The notes: a model not told the origin generated them from the letters alone. Positions 1-11,744 are shown, numbered from the stretch's first letter. The stretch is 64,000 nucleotides of DNA from Trifolium pratense (GCF_020283565.1 NC_060063.1:41376856-41440855); one strand, 5' to 3'. Made by a program: numbers and translations.

Positions 1-1153
1 GGGGATAAGTTCGAGGTGGGTATCAATGTCCTCATTACCCACCACACCCTTGTCTTTTAAAAACAGGGAAAATCCAAACCTGAACTCAAATCCAATCGAG
101 ATGTTTAAAGAATTATTTTACATAGTTAATTTAATTATAATTAAGTTTGAAATTAAGTTATTTTACTTCGATAAATTTATTAGATGTTTATATTGAACCT
201 AACTTATCATTACAAAACCAGTTTATATTACGCAAAATATGTTTTTTTTTATAAACTTTTACTAGATCTTAGTATATTTTCTATGTGGGATTTGAATTTT
301 CAATACACTATCTCATCTTCATTCAGGGGTGGACTCAAACATAAATTATCACTAGGACAAAAATATTTAATCCAAGAATTAAATTATCTTAAATTTACTA
401 AAAAGTTATCTAAAATTAGTCGTAAATTAAATTTACAACGAAAATTTAGTTACAAGACGATCATTTAACAATTAATCACCCATCTTTACTTAATTGATTC
501 TTCCCATATTTTATAGCTGTGAAAATACGTTCAACACTTACAAATGCCACAGCCAAAACCAGAGCCAACGATCAGTTGCCACAAGCAAAACCATAACTAA
601 CTTCATAAACTTTGTACACCACATCAAAAGTAGTGCACTTGTTTGTTTTGATAAACTTTGCACAAAAGTCTAAAAGTCCTTCCAACTTTAATTTGTAAAA
701 TTGGGTCACCTAGAACATAATTCAAAAAATATTTCAATTTCAATATGAAATCGAATTTTTGGTGACAAAAATATTTTTTTTGGAAATGGAAGCCAACACC
801 TATGTTTCCACTAATTTGACAAAATTTAATCAATTATTGTATAATGTACTGTACAAACAAACACCTATGTAGTATGTAGTAGATTTTACGTCACATATTG
901 ATTCAAATTTAAGCCAATAAACAATATGAGATATTATCTGTATCCAATTAATTTATTTTTATCTAATATTAGATATGAGATTTCGTCATCATATGCAAAT
1001 TTTCAATATGCCACTTGGATCAGGGTTGGCAATTTTTCCATAGTTAGCCAAGGTACCTAGTGTGTTTGGTATATTTAAATTAGGGTATGCTAACAAATAA
1101 TCTAAAAATATTTGTTATTTTTTTAAAATACAAAATCAAACACTAGTCAAAGT
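1..1153. other. AT-rich intergenic DNA, no gene seen
   Basis: No reading frame here resembles a known protein and no clear repeat boundary is visible. The short open frames (for example 184-468 plus) are of low complexity and typical of AT-rich chance frames. Confidence 0.6.
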
Positions 1154-1782
1154 AAACATGGACCTAATTTTTTTTTTGAAGAAGCTAAAATGAGATATAT
1201 ATTAACTAAAAATAGTCACCTCAGCACAAGGTGTGCCTAGATGAGCTACCAGAGTTTACAAAGAGACAAAAAGAAAAATATAAAGATCAAAATCATACAA
1301 GACCCAAACATAACAAAGGACTCGACCACCAGCTATGGTAGTTTAAAACCAAAGTAATATTCTTTGACTTCAACCACCTATACGAAAATAATTTGATCTT
1401 GTCCAATAACTGAAGAGAAGTGCTAGTTGAGCCTCTGAACAATCTATGATTTCTTTCCGTCCATATGACCCATACGTTGACAAGCCAAATAAGCTGCAAA
1501 AAAGACCGGCGTGCCCGAGAACCGCCCAATGATGATGTGAAATGAACGAAGTGGTCCCGGATAGTACTGGAGTCCGTCAAAGAAATGTCAATCCACGTGC
1601 ATACCAAAGCCCAAAGAGAACCAAAGAAACTACAAGAGATGAATAAATGATGAGCAGACTCTGCCTCCCCACAACCAGCTACGCACACCTGTGCTGAAGA
1701 AGATATGATGCCTCGAATAACCAGGTTTGTCTTTGTAGGTAACCTGTCACGAAGTAGACACCATGCAAACATGGACCTAATT
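1154..1782 (-). mobile_element. 5'-truncated LINE (non-LTR retrotransposon) tail with zf-RVT domain
   Basis: The minus-strand frame 1293-1799 reads as the zinc-binding domain at the C-terminus of plant LINE reverse transcriptases (zf-RVT). It shows 'FAWCLLRDRLPTKTNL', a C-x3-C pair in 'CVAGC', 'HHLFISC', and a later 'WVIWTERNHRLF'. The insertion is bounded by a perfect 16-bp target duplication, aaacatggacctaatt, at 1154-1169 and 1767-1782. On the plus strand it starts with a poly-T (1170-1177), the expected tail of a minus-strand LINE. The insert is therefore 1170-1766, about 597 bp, holding only the 3' end of the element. The first residues of the open frame lie in the flanking duplication and are not LINE sequence. 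It is a dead 5'-truncated copy. The same tail family recurs at 55600-55699. Confidence 0.88.
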
Positions 1783-2588
1783 AAATTAAAAAGTGACATA
1801 TGGACCGATTCATTTCACTCTCAAGTACGCCACACCATATTATAAGGTATTGTCCGCTTTACATGTTGTGTGAGGTCTTCATGATTTTATCCTTTATATA
1901 AAATGTGTCTCGTTTGATTGAAGAGTGTCAATGCTATATAAAAAAACTAAAAGTAAACTATGCTTTATATAATTCCAGGTACAAACCCAATATATATTTA
2001 AGTTTCAAGAAAAATAATTGCGACTTTAGAAAAGATTTGGCTCAATTTTTGAACGGAAGTAGAACCAAATTTACATATTGATTCGAGTAATCTCGATATT
2101 AGATGGTCCGTATATAAATGTTCTTTAAGTCTTAAAGTTTTCTACAACTATGGTGAATCTCCAAATCTTCGCTTTTAGTATTCTTAAAGTATGTGATTGT
2201 ATTGACCTAATATCTCAATTGAGTTGATGACCTATCTAAATTTTGAAATACTTATTTCACCACAATTTTTCTTCTAATCTTCAATATAGAGTTTTTTTTT
2301 CCATCTTCAATATAGAGCTGTGTGATCGAATATAAGCATTCAACAAAATCGTTCGTGTGATAATTTTTTTACAAAGTCACTTTCAACAAAGTAAAGCTAT
2401 TGAGCAATTAATACAAAAGATTAATATATGTCATCTAAGAGATGAATCTTTGCATGATACAATTGGGATGAAAAGTGATACAAGTAGGAAGAAATTTGCT
2501 TTAGCACACTAAATACAAAAGTGGCTTCTAGGTAAAAAAAAAAGGTTCTATAAAAAAAGTGCTTTAGCCTAATACAAAAAAAAAAGAA
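1783..2588. other. AT-rich intergenic DNA, no gene seen
   Basis: Nothing recognisable beyond AT-rich sequence and a short local repeat ('cttcaatatagag' twice near 2280-2316). Confidence 0.5.
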
Positions 2589-2766
2589 TTTAATTTTTAT
2601 GCACCGTCGGTGTAAAGTTATTTTGCACATGCATCCAATAATATTCCGACACATCATGTATGGTAATTAAAAACACATGATGTGTCACATTCATTAAATG
2701 ATGTGGCAACATGTTATTGGATGCATGTGTAAAAAAAATTTACACCGACGGTGCACAACAATTAAA
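2589..2766. repeat. Foldback MITE, about 178 bp
   Basis: The ends are inverted repeats: 'gcaccgtcggtgtaaa' near 2601 pairs with 'tttacaccgacggtgc' near 2739-2754. The pairing extends into tttaat/attaaa at the tips, and internal segments (tgcatccaataa and ttattggatgca) also pair. There is no coding capacity. Size and structure fit a non-autonomous DNA transposon. The superfamily was not determined because no clear target duplication was found. Confidence 0.7.
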
Positions 2767-2956
2767 CTAAAAAAAAAATGCTTTAGATTGACCAGAAGAA
2801 ACAGTTGCACGCAAGTTACAACATTGGAACCACTTTGGTTACAAGCACCACAAGCCATTTCCAAAGCTTAAACTTAATCTTTGTAAGCCAAAAAGCACTT
2901 CCTCAAAATTCAAATCATATTTGTGTTGTGCACTACTCTTTTTATTAAAATATTTT

Positions 2957-3927
2957 TTACATTTTACTTTTGATAAGGTTATAAGCTACAACAACTCCCA
3001 TAATTAGAGAAAGATCAATGTTTGGTTCCACCACCATTGTGAAAACATCATCTCCTAAATCAATTCCACAAGTTGACTTCTTTCTCCTTAGCTGCTCATA
3101 GGAAAAAACAAAAATTATTACATGAAGTTTAAACTTTAAAACATATATATTATTTACCAAACTTTGCTAAAAAATGTTAGAAAAGTGAAATGAAATCTTA
3201 CCTCAGCAATTATCACTCCAAACTTGTCAGATATTTTGTAAGATGATTTGCAAGCACTTCTTTTTATTTTGTAATTATATGGTTTATTTTGGTCCAATCC
3301 AAGTTCAACTTCATAAGTTGAATCCCATTTAGAGATGCTATAAGTTTTAGAAACTCGAAAACTTGGTCCTTTCCGATCATTCCTTGTCGCCGGAAGTTTG
3401 TAACCCTCCCAAAACCTAGATAATTTATATTGCTGCACACACAAACATACGTACACATGTTAAAATTTACTTATCTAAAAGGCCGAAAACTTAAAAAATT
3501 TTAAATTGCAGTTGTATCGCGATTTTCTATATTGCAAAAAATTGTAGTAAAATACAACTGATGCAGCATCAATTGCGTCCGTGATTTAGTGACATAGACA
3601 ACAAATAAAACGGTGTTGCAGCCACACTTACGGCCGCGAACAAGTTTTGCTAGTTTATAGAAAATTGACATATAGTTATGAAAATTTTCTTACCTTTTTA
3701 AGTATAGCAAACAAAGTATTTCCTCTTTGATCCATGAGATGAACTTGATCTCTATGATTAGAGTTATAATTATCAACTCTATATGCAATTTGACCATTGG
3801 AATCAAAGACTGTACATCCTTTTCCATTCAATACAAGAGATTTCATCCATAGAGTGAAAGTCTCTTGCTTGGAAGTGATATTGTAAGTAGGAGATGAAAC
3901 TATTGCTTGAGGATGAACTTTTCCCAT
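2957..3927 (-). CDS. LURP-one-related protein (DUF567 / tubby-like fold), 3 exons
   Basis: Three exons on the minus strand: 3927-3694, 3432-3202 and 3091-2957 (234, 231 and 135 nt). All introns are GT-AG and phase 0, giving 199 residues, the usual size for plant LURP-one-related (LOR) proteins. Recognisable stretches are 'FTLWMKSLVLNGKGCTVFD' and 'AYRVDNY' in exon 1, where LOR proteins place their early beta strands. Exon 2 has 'WEGYKLP' and 'YEVELGLDQNKPYNYKIK'. Exon 3 has 'STCGIDLGDDVFTMVVEP' followed by 'LIMGVVVAYNLI', matching the conserved C-terminal 'GDVFTLVVEP...LIMALVVVLD' region of the family. Arabidopsis LURP1 is needed for basal resistance to oomycetes, and other members have unknown biochemistry; the fold resembles phospholipid scramblase/tubby domains. 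The ATG at 3927 is the first in frame and family-like. No break is seen, so it is probably functional. The assignment rests on motif recall, not a search. Confidence 0.87.
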
Positions 3928-6044
3928 GGTTAAAATTTTTATAAGGATTATACAAAAATAAAAGGCTTTTATATACTAAATATAGGGTTAACCCTAGCCA
4001 CATGAAAGTATTTAATCATATCATGAAATGATTAGTGGTTTAAGAAATAAAAGTCTACATTAGTAATTATAATATAGGAATAATTATTAGTGGTTGAGAT
4101 GAAGCAAGAAAACAAAATAATTAAACAAAACATGTATGATATAAATTACAATATCATGTCTACTATGCTTTTGTCCTTCATATTCGATATAATATCTTGT
4201 AATGTTAGTTGGAATTTACCAAAATTCCACACCGGCAACCATAAGTAGTTTAATACAAATTTTCCATTCAATCTTATCAATATGGTCCCACTTTTGTGGC
4301 TGATGTTGAAATGAAGGCATATTATTATGGATGGATCTTATACCATTCAACTTTTATATATTTATATAATATATTTCTTTTTGTAGTGGTAGGATGTAAA
4401 AGCTTTTCATTGGTGCATTCTTTGAATATTTTTCTATAGTTTATGTCAATGTTGATGGAGCATTAAGGTTTTAGATATTATAGCATCTTTTGAATTTTGA
4501 TCCATGTATAGTTGATCCACTTTTTTTCTTTGACAAGGAGTTGATCCCACTAATTAGCAAGATGTATATTTATTTTGTTTGAAAAATCACTATTCTAATG
4601 GCAGAATGCCCTGCATGTCTTAGAAAATAACAGTGGAAATTCCATAACTAGAGAAAAAGTCACTACCGTTGTCAAAACCGACACTCAGAAAATAAATAGT
4701 ATATAAAAATTGTTACAACATATAGACTTCACTATCAAGTCTCAACCATCCCATGAGCTCAGTACACTCATACTCCAAAGTAAATATTTGAATTATATCT
4801 CATAATACTCTGAAACAAGAGCATAAAAGAAAGAAAATGACACAAATACAAACTTAAAGTGTTTTCAAGTATTACGTTTGGTGTGTTGAAACAAAAGAAC
4901 TTGATGAGGTCTCTATATATAGAATTGAGCTCTTTCACCCTTCACTTCTCTAAGCAATGTGAAACTTCTCCAATATAATTTTCTTGATTTTTTTCTTTCA
5001 TTAGCAATGTAAGATTCACATTGCAATCAACATCAACACATATGTCTAAATAGAAACTTTATTTTGGAAACTGTATGATGAATTCTTTGAGTTTTAAATG
5101 GGTCAATGTTCCAGGACCACAAGAGAGGAAGACGCCACATCCTAACCCAAAACCTTAAGACATTAGATTAATGAGTCACCTCTCTTATAAATCCAACATT
5201 CTTCTCATACATAGTCGATGTGAGACTTAACAAACACAACCAACTCTATGGTGTTGGGCCTCAAAAATTAGGGGTCCAATTGTCTTCTTTTGATGGCTAG
5301 GTAGTTGTTATTAAATATTTGATTTGATAATACAACAATATTCACTATAGATCTCATGGTCGAGCAATTCCCTGCAATTTTAAACATTATTTATTTTATT
5401 TATAAAAGACACTTTAGAGGGATTCCAAACTCCTCTTTACATGAACCATTTCATCTTTTATGATGAATATATTTTACATAGATATAATTTTGTAAATTTT
5501 GAAATTTAAAAAGTGTGTTGTTTTCCTACAGACATGATTTTTAATAATTAGTATTATTTTCAAAGAAGAAAAGAAGACCATGGAAATATAAACAAGTAGT
5601 TATATATGGTAAGATTTAGACAAATTTCAAGCTATAGTTTCAAGTAGTTATGGTATTTTCGGGTGTGCTTGATCTGCTAAAAAAGAAGGGACTAGACAGG
5701 ACAACTCCGGTTGTACTGTGTTTGATTGTAAAACTATTTCAGGGATTGGACAAATTTGGAGACAAGGGACAGCACAAAAACAAAATTTGTTGTCCCTCAC
5801 TAAACCACATAACAACTTTTTGTCTCAAGTACAATTTGTCTAAAATACCAAAATATCATTTTGTTCACCAAATATCATATAAAACAAAAAATTGTTCAAT
5901 ATCATAAAAATTTGTTCTATATTGTTGTGCCATATGTTGTGCTGTTATGTCTTGTGTTATTCTGTCCAGTACTTAATCTTTAACGGATCAAACACAAGGC
6001 TTAAAGTATTTTTTTTCTTTGCAAAGCAATGTGGGACTTAACAC
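3928..6044. other. Intergenic AT-rich DNA with decayed repeat traces
   Basis: No gene is visible. The stretch near 5110-5290 ('aaccttaagacatta', 'gtgagacttaacaaac') has the wording of short legume LTR elements like the complete one at 6826-7128, but no pair of LTRs could be delimited. The frame at 5650-5907 resembles no known protein. Confidence 0.5.
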
Positions 6045-6260
6045 AACAACATATTCAACACCCACCATCACACCTAGCGTGGTCCTGGGTCAAATGCCCA
6101 CATTGCAGTCCTTAACCCGGCTCTGATACCACGTTAACAATCCATAGAAAGAGAAAACATAAAGTGGCTAGGGTTTCATTAGGAACAACCAAAAAGTGTT
6201 TGAGTACAAAACAATAGAAAGATATAAATACTAAAGTATAAAAGACTAAACTACCCTTAA
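6045..6260 (-). repeat. LTR-element fragment with Met-tRNA primer-binding site
   Basis: The plus-strand sequence ggctctgatacca (6120-6132) is the complement of the initiator-Met-tRNA primer-binding site, so an element in minus orientation had its 5' LTR to the right, starting at about gttaacaatcc (6135). No matching second LTR was found, so this is a remnant of a TRIM-like or Copia-like element. Confidence 0.5.
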
Positions 6261-6458
6261 TATAATATATTATTTATATATTATATAACAGCATGTAAAT
6301 CTTTTATTTATCTACCGTTGATATATAACAATCACAAATATGTCGTGTGAAATTGAATATTTATTGAAATCCTACCTTAAATAATGTGAAGAAAAATAGA
6401 AGAAAAAAAAATACTTGTATTATATTATAAGTAGTATATAAAGAGTTAGTTAAGTCAA

Positions 6459-6547
6459 TAAGTTTGGTCTAGTAGTGAGAGATTTAGGTAGTATGCATGA
6501 TGTTCTAAGTTCGATTCTCATCGCCAACATTGTAAATTAAAAAAAAA
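6459..6547 (+). repeat. tRNA-derived SINE fragment
   Basis: The stretch has RNA polymerase III box A-like 'tttggtctagtagtgaga' and box B-like 'agttcgattctc', spaced as in a tRNA-related SINE and followed by an A-rich tail. A closely related copy lies at 16168-16258 (tttggtctagtggtgaggg ... ggttcgatcctc). It is not a tRNA gene: no acceptor-stem pairing was found. Confidence 0.6.
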
Positions 6548-6825
6548 TATGTTGGTTGAAATTTTTTTTCACCACGATAATTTTAATCTTTTAAATGTAT
6601 TGAGAATTAATATACCTTTGAGATTATTTACAATTTTCTGTATAAAAAAATTGTAGTCGAAAAGATTTACTAAGTTTATCCCTAAAAAATTATAATTGTG
6701 TGAGAGGATTTACAATTTTATTTCTTATAAAAATTGCATGTTGAGAATAATAAAATATTTTTTTGCTAGTTGTTTGCGTTTTTGTTTCTTCTTAGGTAGA
6801 AATTTCTTTGATCTTATTATTTTCT

Positions 6826-7128
6826 TGTCAAATAACCGATTATCCCAAAACCTTAAGGTGTTAGGATAGAGCCATATCAATGGTTTTATATTATTTCTAA
6901 CACGCCCCCTCACGCAAGAGCCCACTTGGGCTTGAAGCGTGGATAATGCATAGGCTCACCTACCATATGCTTAAATTCCACTTTTTAATTAGAAAGTGAG
7001 GGGAACGGGGATCGAACTCTAGACCACTTAGTCATAGAGGCTCTGATACCATGTCAAATAACCGATTATCCCAAAACCTTAAGATGTTAGGATAGAGCCA
7101 TATCAATGGTTTTATATTATTTCTAACA
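6826..7128 (-). mobile_element. Complete SMART/TRIM-class mini LTR retrotransposon, 303 bp
   Basis: Two 77-bp direct repeats (6826-6902 and 7052-7128) differ at one base that I can see (aaggtgtt versus aagatgtt). In the minus orientation they run from TGTTAG to TTTGACA, so they begin TG and end CA. Immediately left of the right LTR, plus-strand ggctctgatacca is an exact complement of a Met-tRNA primer-binding site. Immediately right of the left LTR, cgccccctc is a polypurine tract on the minus strand. The element is flanked by a perfect 5-bp duplication, tttct (6821-6825 and 7129-7133). The 149-bp interior has no coding capacity. All landmarks of retrotransposition are present, so it must have been mobilised in trans by an autonomous element. 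Confidence 0.93.
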
Positions 7129-7133
7129 TTTCT

Positions 7134-7639
7134 CAACATCACCATGTCAATATTAACATATATGATTAAAAATGTCATGTGGACTACGTACACTCATATT
7201 TTTTCCTCTTCTCTACCGTCCAAACACCATAATAGGGATTTTACAAAGACTAAAATATTTTATAAGACTTGTTTTTATTATAATTTTTTGAAAAACGACT
7301 ACTAATTTACTATACTCTCTCTGATTATTATAGATAAGTTTAATTTTTTTAATACATTAAAGACTGATATATATTTGGTCTATAATATAAACTAATATTT
7401 TTTTTATGATTTGAATGTATTTTGAAACTTATGTAATTTTGATAATTTGGATGTATTTTTTATCTTATTATCTTGTGATAAGAATCGTTTACTTTTATAC
7501 CATTGAAGTTGTATGAGTTGTAAATTTGAGGGTTCATATTGCCTTATAGGTCACTCATCGTATTGGAAAGGAGAAGATGAAGTATTTTGTCAGATGTCAA
7601 ACAAATTTAAGAATTTAGTTAGCAGTTATCCCCAATCAT
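7134..7639. other. AT-rich intergenic DNA, no gene seen
   Basis: Only decayed repeat-like sequence is visible: 'actctctctgattattatag' near 7314 resembles the start of a Stowaway-type MITE, but no opposite end was found. Confidence 0.45.
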
Positions 7640-8080
7640 GTCGGGAGTCCAACCATTAGATTGATTCGATGGAATGCCCAAGGTGGTCTTGGTATCATCC
7701 TGAATATGGATGGAAGTAGTATTTGTAATTCTGGAGTCTTCAATTTTGGAGAATTGATTCGGAACTCTGATGGTGCATGGGTTCACGATTTTGTTCGTAA
7801 CATAGGATTTTCGAACATCTTTTATGCGGTATTATTGACATTATACCACAGGTTAAGTTTGGCTAACTTTGGTGATATTCTGACTCTAAGACTGTTATCA
7901 AATTGTTATTTGAACCTGTTAATGCATGCGACTATCATTCATAATATCAAAGAGCTCCGCAGGAACTGGAGGGTACTCTTCAAGAAGGAAATACCTGTGC
8001 CGATGTCTTAACTAAGATTGGAGCTTGCAACCTTAAGATTTTAGGGGTAATTTGACTACTTATTCATTTAAGAATACATG
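7640..8080 (+). pseudogene. Degraded RNase H domain of a LINE (RVT_3 family)
   Basis: The frame beginning near 7661 reads 'ILNMDGSS', then 'FGELIRNSDGAWVHDF' and 'NIGFSNIFYAVLLTLYHRLSLA'. This is the plant LINE-associated RNase H domain (expected 'NVDGS...GGLIRNSDGAWVHGF...AELLAIYHGLSLA'). The first catalytic Asp is kept in 'NMDGSS', but the Glu expected in 'AELLA' is replaced (AVLL). Frame changes follow, and the C-terminal 'EGNTCADVLTKIGA' wording appears only in another frame (about 7986-8027). The fragment ends in an A-rich stretch around 8131. It is a dead remnant. Confidence 0.72.
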
Positions 8081-8134
8081 TATATATATAAGTTGTTTTT
8101 ATACAGCATGTAAATTAAATACTTCAATATTAAA

Positions 8135-8706
8135 AAAATAAAAATTGGCCACCCGAGGCATCATCGTCCTAGAAGCTCAGTCTTGTGTGGCCGGTTGTGG
8201 GGGCATGGAATCAACTCAGCACTTATTTCTCTCTTGTCGTGTCTTTGGCTCTCTATGGTCGTCAATTAGGTCGTGGATTGGCTTGTCGTCGGTAGATCCT
8301 CCACTTCTATCAGATCATTTTCTCCAGTTTACTTATTCATCAGGTGTTTCGCGAGCTCGACGCTTCTTTTTGCAGCTTATTTAACTTCTATGCGTTTGGA
8401 TTATTTGGAATGAAAGAAATCACAGATTATTCAGGAATTTAGAGATGTCCATTCCTCAATTACTGGATAAGGTTAAACTTTATTCTTACTAGTGGTCGAA
8501 GACAACACATTTCGATATAGTTTCAAACTTTCATAGTTGGTGGTTGAGTCCGTTTACTTGTCTGGGCCTAGATTCACTTTGTCTATCACGTAGTTCTTCC
8601 GATCGTCTCATTTGTAAACTTTTGTAGTCTTTCTTGATACATCTTGTACTGAAGAGATCAACTATTTTGTTTGATTAATATATTTCATTTTTGCTTGTTA
8701 AAAGAA
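8135..8706 (+). mobile_element. LINE 3' fragment with degraded zf-RVT domain
   Basis: The plus-strand translation carries 'ATRGIIV', 'SCVAGCGGMESTQHLFLSC' and 'FGSLWSSIRSWI', the same family as the minus-strand fragment at 1170-1766. It continues past in-frame stops (after 'FFLQLI' at about 8384) with 'VWIIWNERNHRLF'. The trailer 'tttgattaatatatttca' precedes an A-rich end near 8700. No convincing target duplication was found. It is a non-functional relic. Confidence 0.72.
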
Positions 8707-8785
8707 AAACAATTGAAAATGTGGTTTTGCTGCTATGCAATATTATAATCTTATTCCAAATTATTTTGTTAATTAGGCACTAAAT

Positions 8786-8895
8786 TGTCTTATGAGCTTA
8801 ACTCAGTTGGTATAATATTGCATTATATATATAGAGGTCGGGGTTTAAACTCCGATCATCTAACTTTTAATCAATAAACTATTTGACAAAAAAAA
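8786..8895 (+). repeat. Decayed tRNA-derived SINE
   Basis: 'gagcttaactcagttggta' resembles a box A region and 'ggtcggggtttaaactccg' resembles a box B region; an A-rich tail follows near 8890. The B box is mutated and no tRNA fold is possible, so it is a SINE relic. Confidence 0.55.
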
Positions 8896-9299
8896 TTATG
8901 CACTAATTTATTTTCTTTTTGACTAATTAGGCACTAAATATATATATATTGGCCATTGCTTATATATATATATATTGGCCGCCAAAATGACACACAAGTT
9001 TTGGGATATGGTTATTAATTGTGTTTTAAGGGAATAAACTAATCAGCATTTTGGAAACCATCAACCAGGCTGTGGGGTATTAATACCTTGGCCAACTATG
9101 AAAATTGGCAACTCTTATCCAAATGGCATATTGAAAATTTAAGTATATACTCCCTCCGTCCCTATTTATAAGAGTTAGTTTGACAAAAAATTTATCATTT
9201 TTCACAAGATTTTTTTGCAATTATCAATGACATTGATTATTTCTTTTCAAAAATACCCTTATTTACTTTACATATTTTTTTTAATAACATTTAATTCTT
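8896..9299. other. AT-rich DNA with a one-sided MITE end
   Basis: 'ctccctccgtccctatttat' at about 9152 is the left end of a very common plant MITE/Mariner-type family. The matching right end is not visible before the LINE fragment starts. Two copies of a (TA)n-ttggcc motif lie at about 8939-8954 and 8968-8987. Confidence 0.45.
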
Positions 9300-10056
9300 T
9301 TTTGTAAGTGGGTACTTTATTAATTATAGGAAAGTCATTATTAGTAAATATGAAAAATCAATATAATTTGTCAATTAAATCTGTCTACTCTTTACTGCAA
9401 AATGGTAGAACTGCGTGGGAATTGAACACAAATGTATTAACATCTTTGCAGGGGATGTGGAATAACGATATCCCATCAAAAGTTGGTGTTTTTGGTTGGC
9501 GATTACTTATTGAAAAATTACCTACAAGAGCAGCTCTTGCTTATCAAGGTATTTTATCTAATTCTCATGATTTATCTTGTGTATTTTGTTTCAAGGAATT
9601 AGAGGACTGCAAACATCTCTTTTTCAATTGTAACTTGATGCAACAAGTGTGGAAAAGTATCTATCAATGGGTAGGCTGTGCGTATATCATCATTATGAGG
9701 AAGGATGGAAGCATTTTAATTTCTTTGGTGATATTGTTAAATCGAAAAAGGGATCGAAAGTGAAACATTTGATATGGCTAGCAACCACTTGGTGTACTTG
9801 GAGGGTACGGAATAACATCATTTTTAGGGGTACTATATTTGATTGTAATCAGTTGGTAGATCAAATTAAGTTCATTTCGTGGTTTTGGTTTATTGGTCGG
9901 TCGGGTAGAGATTGCTCCTATTTGTACTATGACTGGTGTATTAATCCTTTAGAATGTATTCTTAGCATTTGAGGAATTTCATTGTATTGTAAGGATTTGA
10001 GTACTTCTTGTACTCCTTATTAATACAATTTTTTGCTTATCAAAAAAAAAAAAAAT
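9300..10056 (+). mobile_element. LINE 3' fragment, zf-RVT domain, with poly-A tail
   Basis: Two overlapping frames (9308-9763 and 9649-9972) together cover a zf-RVT region: 'MWNNDIPSKVGVFGWRLL', 'LPTRAALAYQGI', 'CVFCFKELEDCKHLFFNC', then, after a frameshift in about 9650-9760, 'WLATTWCTWRVRNNIIF'. The zinc-binding order C-x2-C ... H-x4-C is visible. After the stop at 9972 comes a short 3' UTR ending in 13 A at 10043-10055. This family differs from the 1.2-kb and 8.2-kb copies in sequence. It is a pseudogene fragment, 5'-truncated. Confidence 0.8.
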
Positions 10057-10248
10057 TTAAAATAGATTAATGAATGCAAATCATAAATCTCAAATTATTA
10101 ATTTTACTCAGCAATTTATCATTTGTCTTAACTTAATTTCTTCCTTTTATTTACTAAGTTTTAGAAAAGTGAAAATCACTTGGCATACTCACTTGAAGAA
10201 AAGTGAAAATCATTATTAAGAACTTAATTAAACCATTGACTATCTTTA

Positions 10249-10400
10249 CTCCCTCCGTGATATTATATAAGCAAAAAACACATTTTCTAGATTCATATAT
10301 TGTTTTATTAATGTATTTGGTCTATAATATAGAATAAATACATTAATAAAGCAATAACCTAAAAATGAGTTTTTTTATTTATATAGTGTCACGGAGGGAG
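10249..10400. repeat. Stowaway-type (Tc1/Mariner) MITE, 152 bp
   Basis: Terminal inverted repeats ctccctccgt and acggagggag are flanked by TA on each side (10247-10248 and 10401-10402). The interior is AT-rich and itself partly palindromic (a 'taatgtattt...aaatacatta' pair). The TA duplication and CTCCCTCCGT terminus are standard for Stowaway elements. Confidence 0.9.
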
Positions 10401-11324
10401 TAAATTATAAACAACATCGAACGCCATTCATTTAATTTGTCCATGGTACAAAAAATCTCACGAATAACCTTGATTTCCACAATCATTAGTTACTAGTTTT
10501 TGGTGCTGGATTGAACGTTAGCTCACTCGTTTGATTTGTAAAACAGCAAGTACATGATAAAATAAAATAGTACAGGACATGATAAAATTGCACCGGAGAG
10601 AAATAGCGAGATAATATTTTTTATATTCGAAAATAAAATAGATATTTTTGTATTTTTTATAGTTGTACTATGCACAAAAAGTTGTCATGTGATTCGTAAA
10701 AGATAAAAATTCTTGTTTTTGTCTTGTCTCTTACTACATGTTTTATATTGTCCCATATATAATCGGTTTCTGAATCAAATAGGGTACATAAAAAATTATC
10801 AAGTCCTCTATTATTTAGCGTATCAAATATTACACCCATAAGCTTAATTATAGGCTATGCTTACCCTGTGGTTTGCTTCCTTTGTCTAATTAAGTATAAA
10901 CATAGTAGTTGGTACGTACGTAAGATTAGGACAAATTATAAATTTTCAAGACAGTGTCTTTGGATAACTTTTTTTTTTCTTCCTTAATTTGTAGGTCCAT
11001 GTAAACAAACAATTGTCATTCATTTCTAACATTTGACTCCTTTTCCGGTAAAAATGATGTGGTTCCTTTTTCAGTTATTTCTTTTAAACTAAAAGTATCT
11101 AGTCATTAATCGAATCCAAGATCAAATGGTCAAGGGATTCAAGTATCTACTTGTGCCATACTATGTTAGTCTTTTTCGGTCAATCTTTGTTTCATAAATA
11201 TGATGCGTCAAAATCATGTGCAGTAAAACAACCTATTATCAAAGTCAACTTGTTAACTAGGCAATATATTTATTGGCAGCAAAAATACTCACGTTTTAGG
11301 ATATGCTTGTTAATTGTGTTGAAG
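10401..11324. other. AT-rich intergenic DNA, no gene seen
   Basis: No protein-like frame or delimited repeat. The frame on the minus strand at 10657-10839 shows no family motif. Confidence 0.5.
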
Positions 11325-11570
11325 GTAGGGTGTTCATGGTTCATGAACTGCACTGAACTGAACCACTTATATGGTTCAGTTCAGTAATTGAAACTATTTT
11401 TTATAAAAATCAGTTTATTTTTAAAATCAGTTTCAATTCAGTTTAGAACCGACTTAAAACCGGTTTATATTTTAAAGCAGTTTAGTTTCAGATAACTTGT
11501 TTTAAACCGATTTTTTTTATTAAAACCAGTTGATTTTTGAAAAGACTGGTTTTAAATCAGTTATTATTTT
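11325..11570. repeat. Degenerate short-period repeat (gttcagtt / aaaccggttt type)
   Basis: The motif 'cagtt' recurs in 'ggttcagttcagt', 'aatcagttt', 'tcagtttagaacc', 'aaccggttta', 'aaaccagttg' and 'aaatcagtt' within 240 bp. The leading 'tagggtgttcatggttcatg' resembles the end of hAT-type MITEs that carry such internal repeats, but the opposite terminus was not found. Confidence 0.45.
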
Positions 11571-11744
11571 TTTTTTTGTTGAAGAACAGCTTTTTTATTT
11601 TGTAAAGAAGAACTTATTTTGAATACCAAAAAAGAAGAACTTATTTTTATTATTAATAGTTTTTTGTTAATTTTAAAATATTTTATTTTTATTTAAATAC
11701 ATTAACATCAATTAAATTATTAAATAATAAAATAATTATATAAA

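Noticed and set aside
6459..6547. tRNA-like box A and box B motifs
   Set aside because: No acceptor-stem or full cloverleaf can be formed, an A-rich tail follows, and related copies exist, so it is a SINE and not a tRNA gene.
7661..8011. Possible intact host gene of 116 codons
   Set aside because: The residues match a decayed LINE RNase H domain with a lost catalytic Glu and later frame changes.
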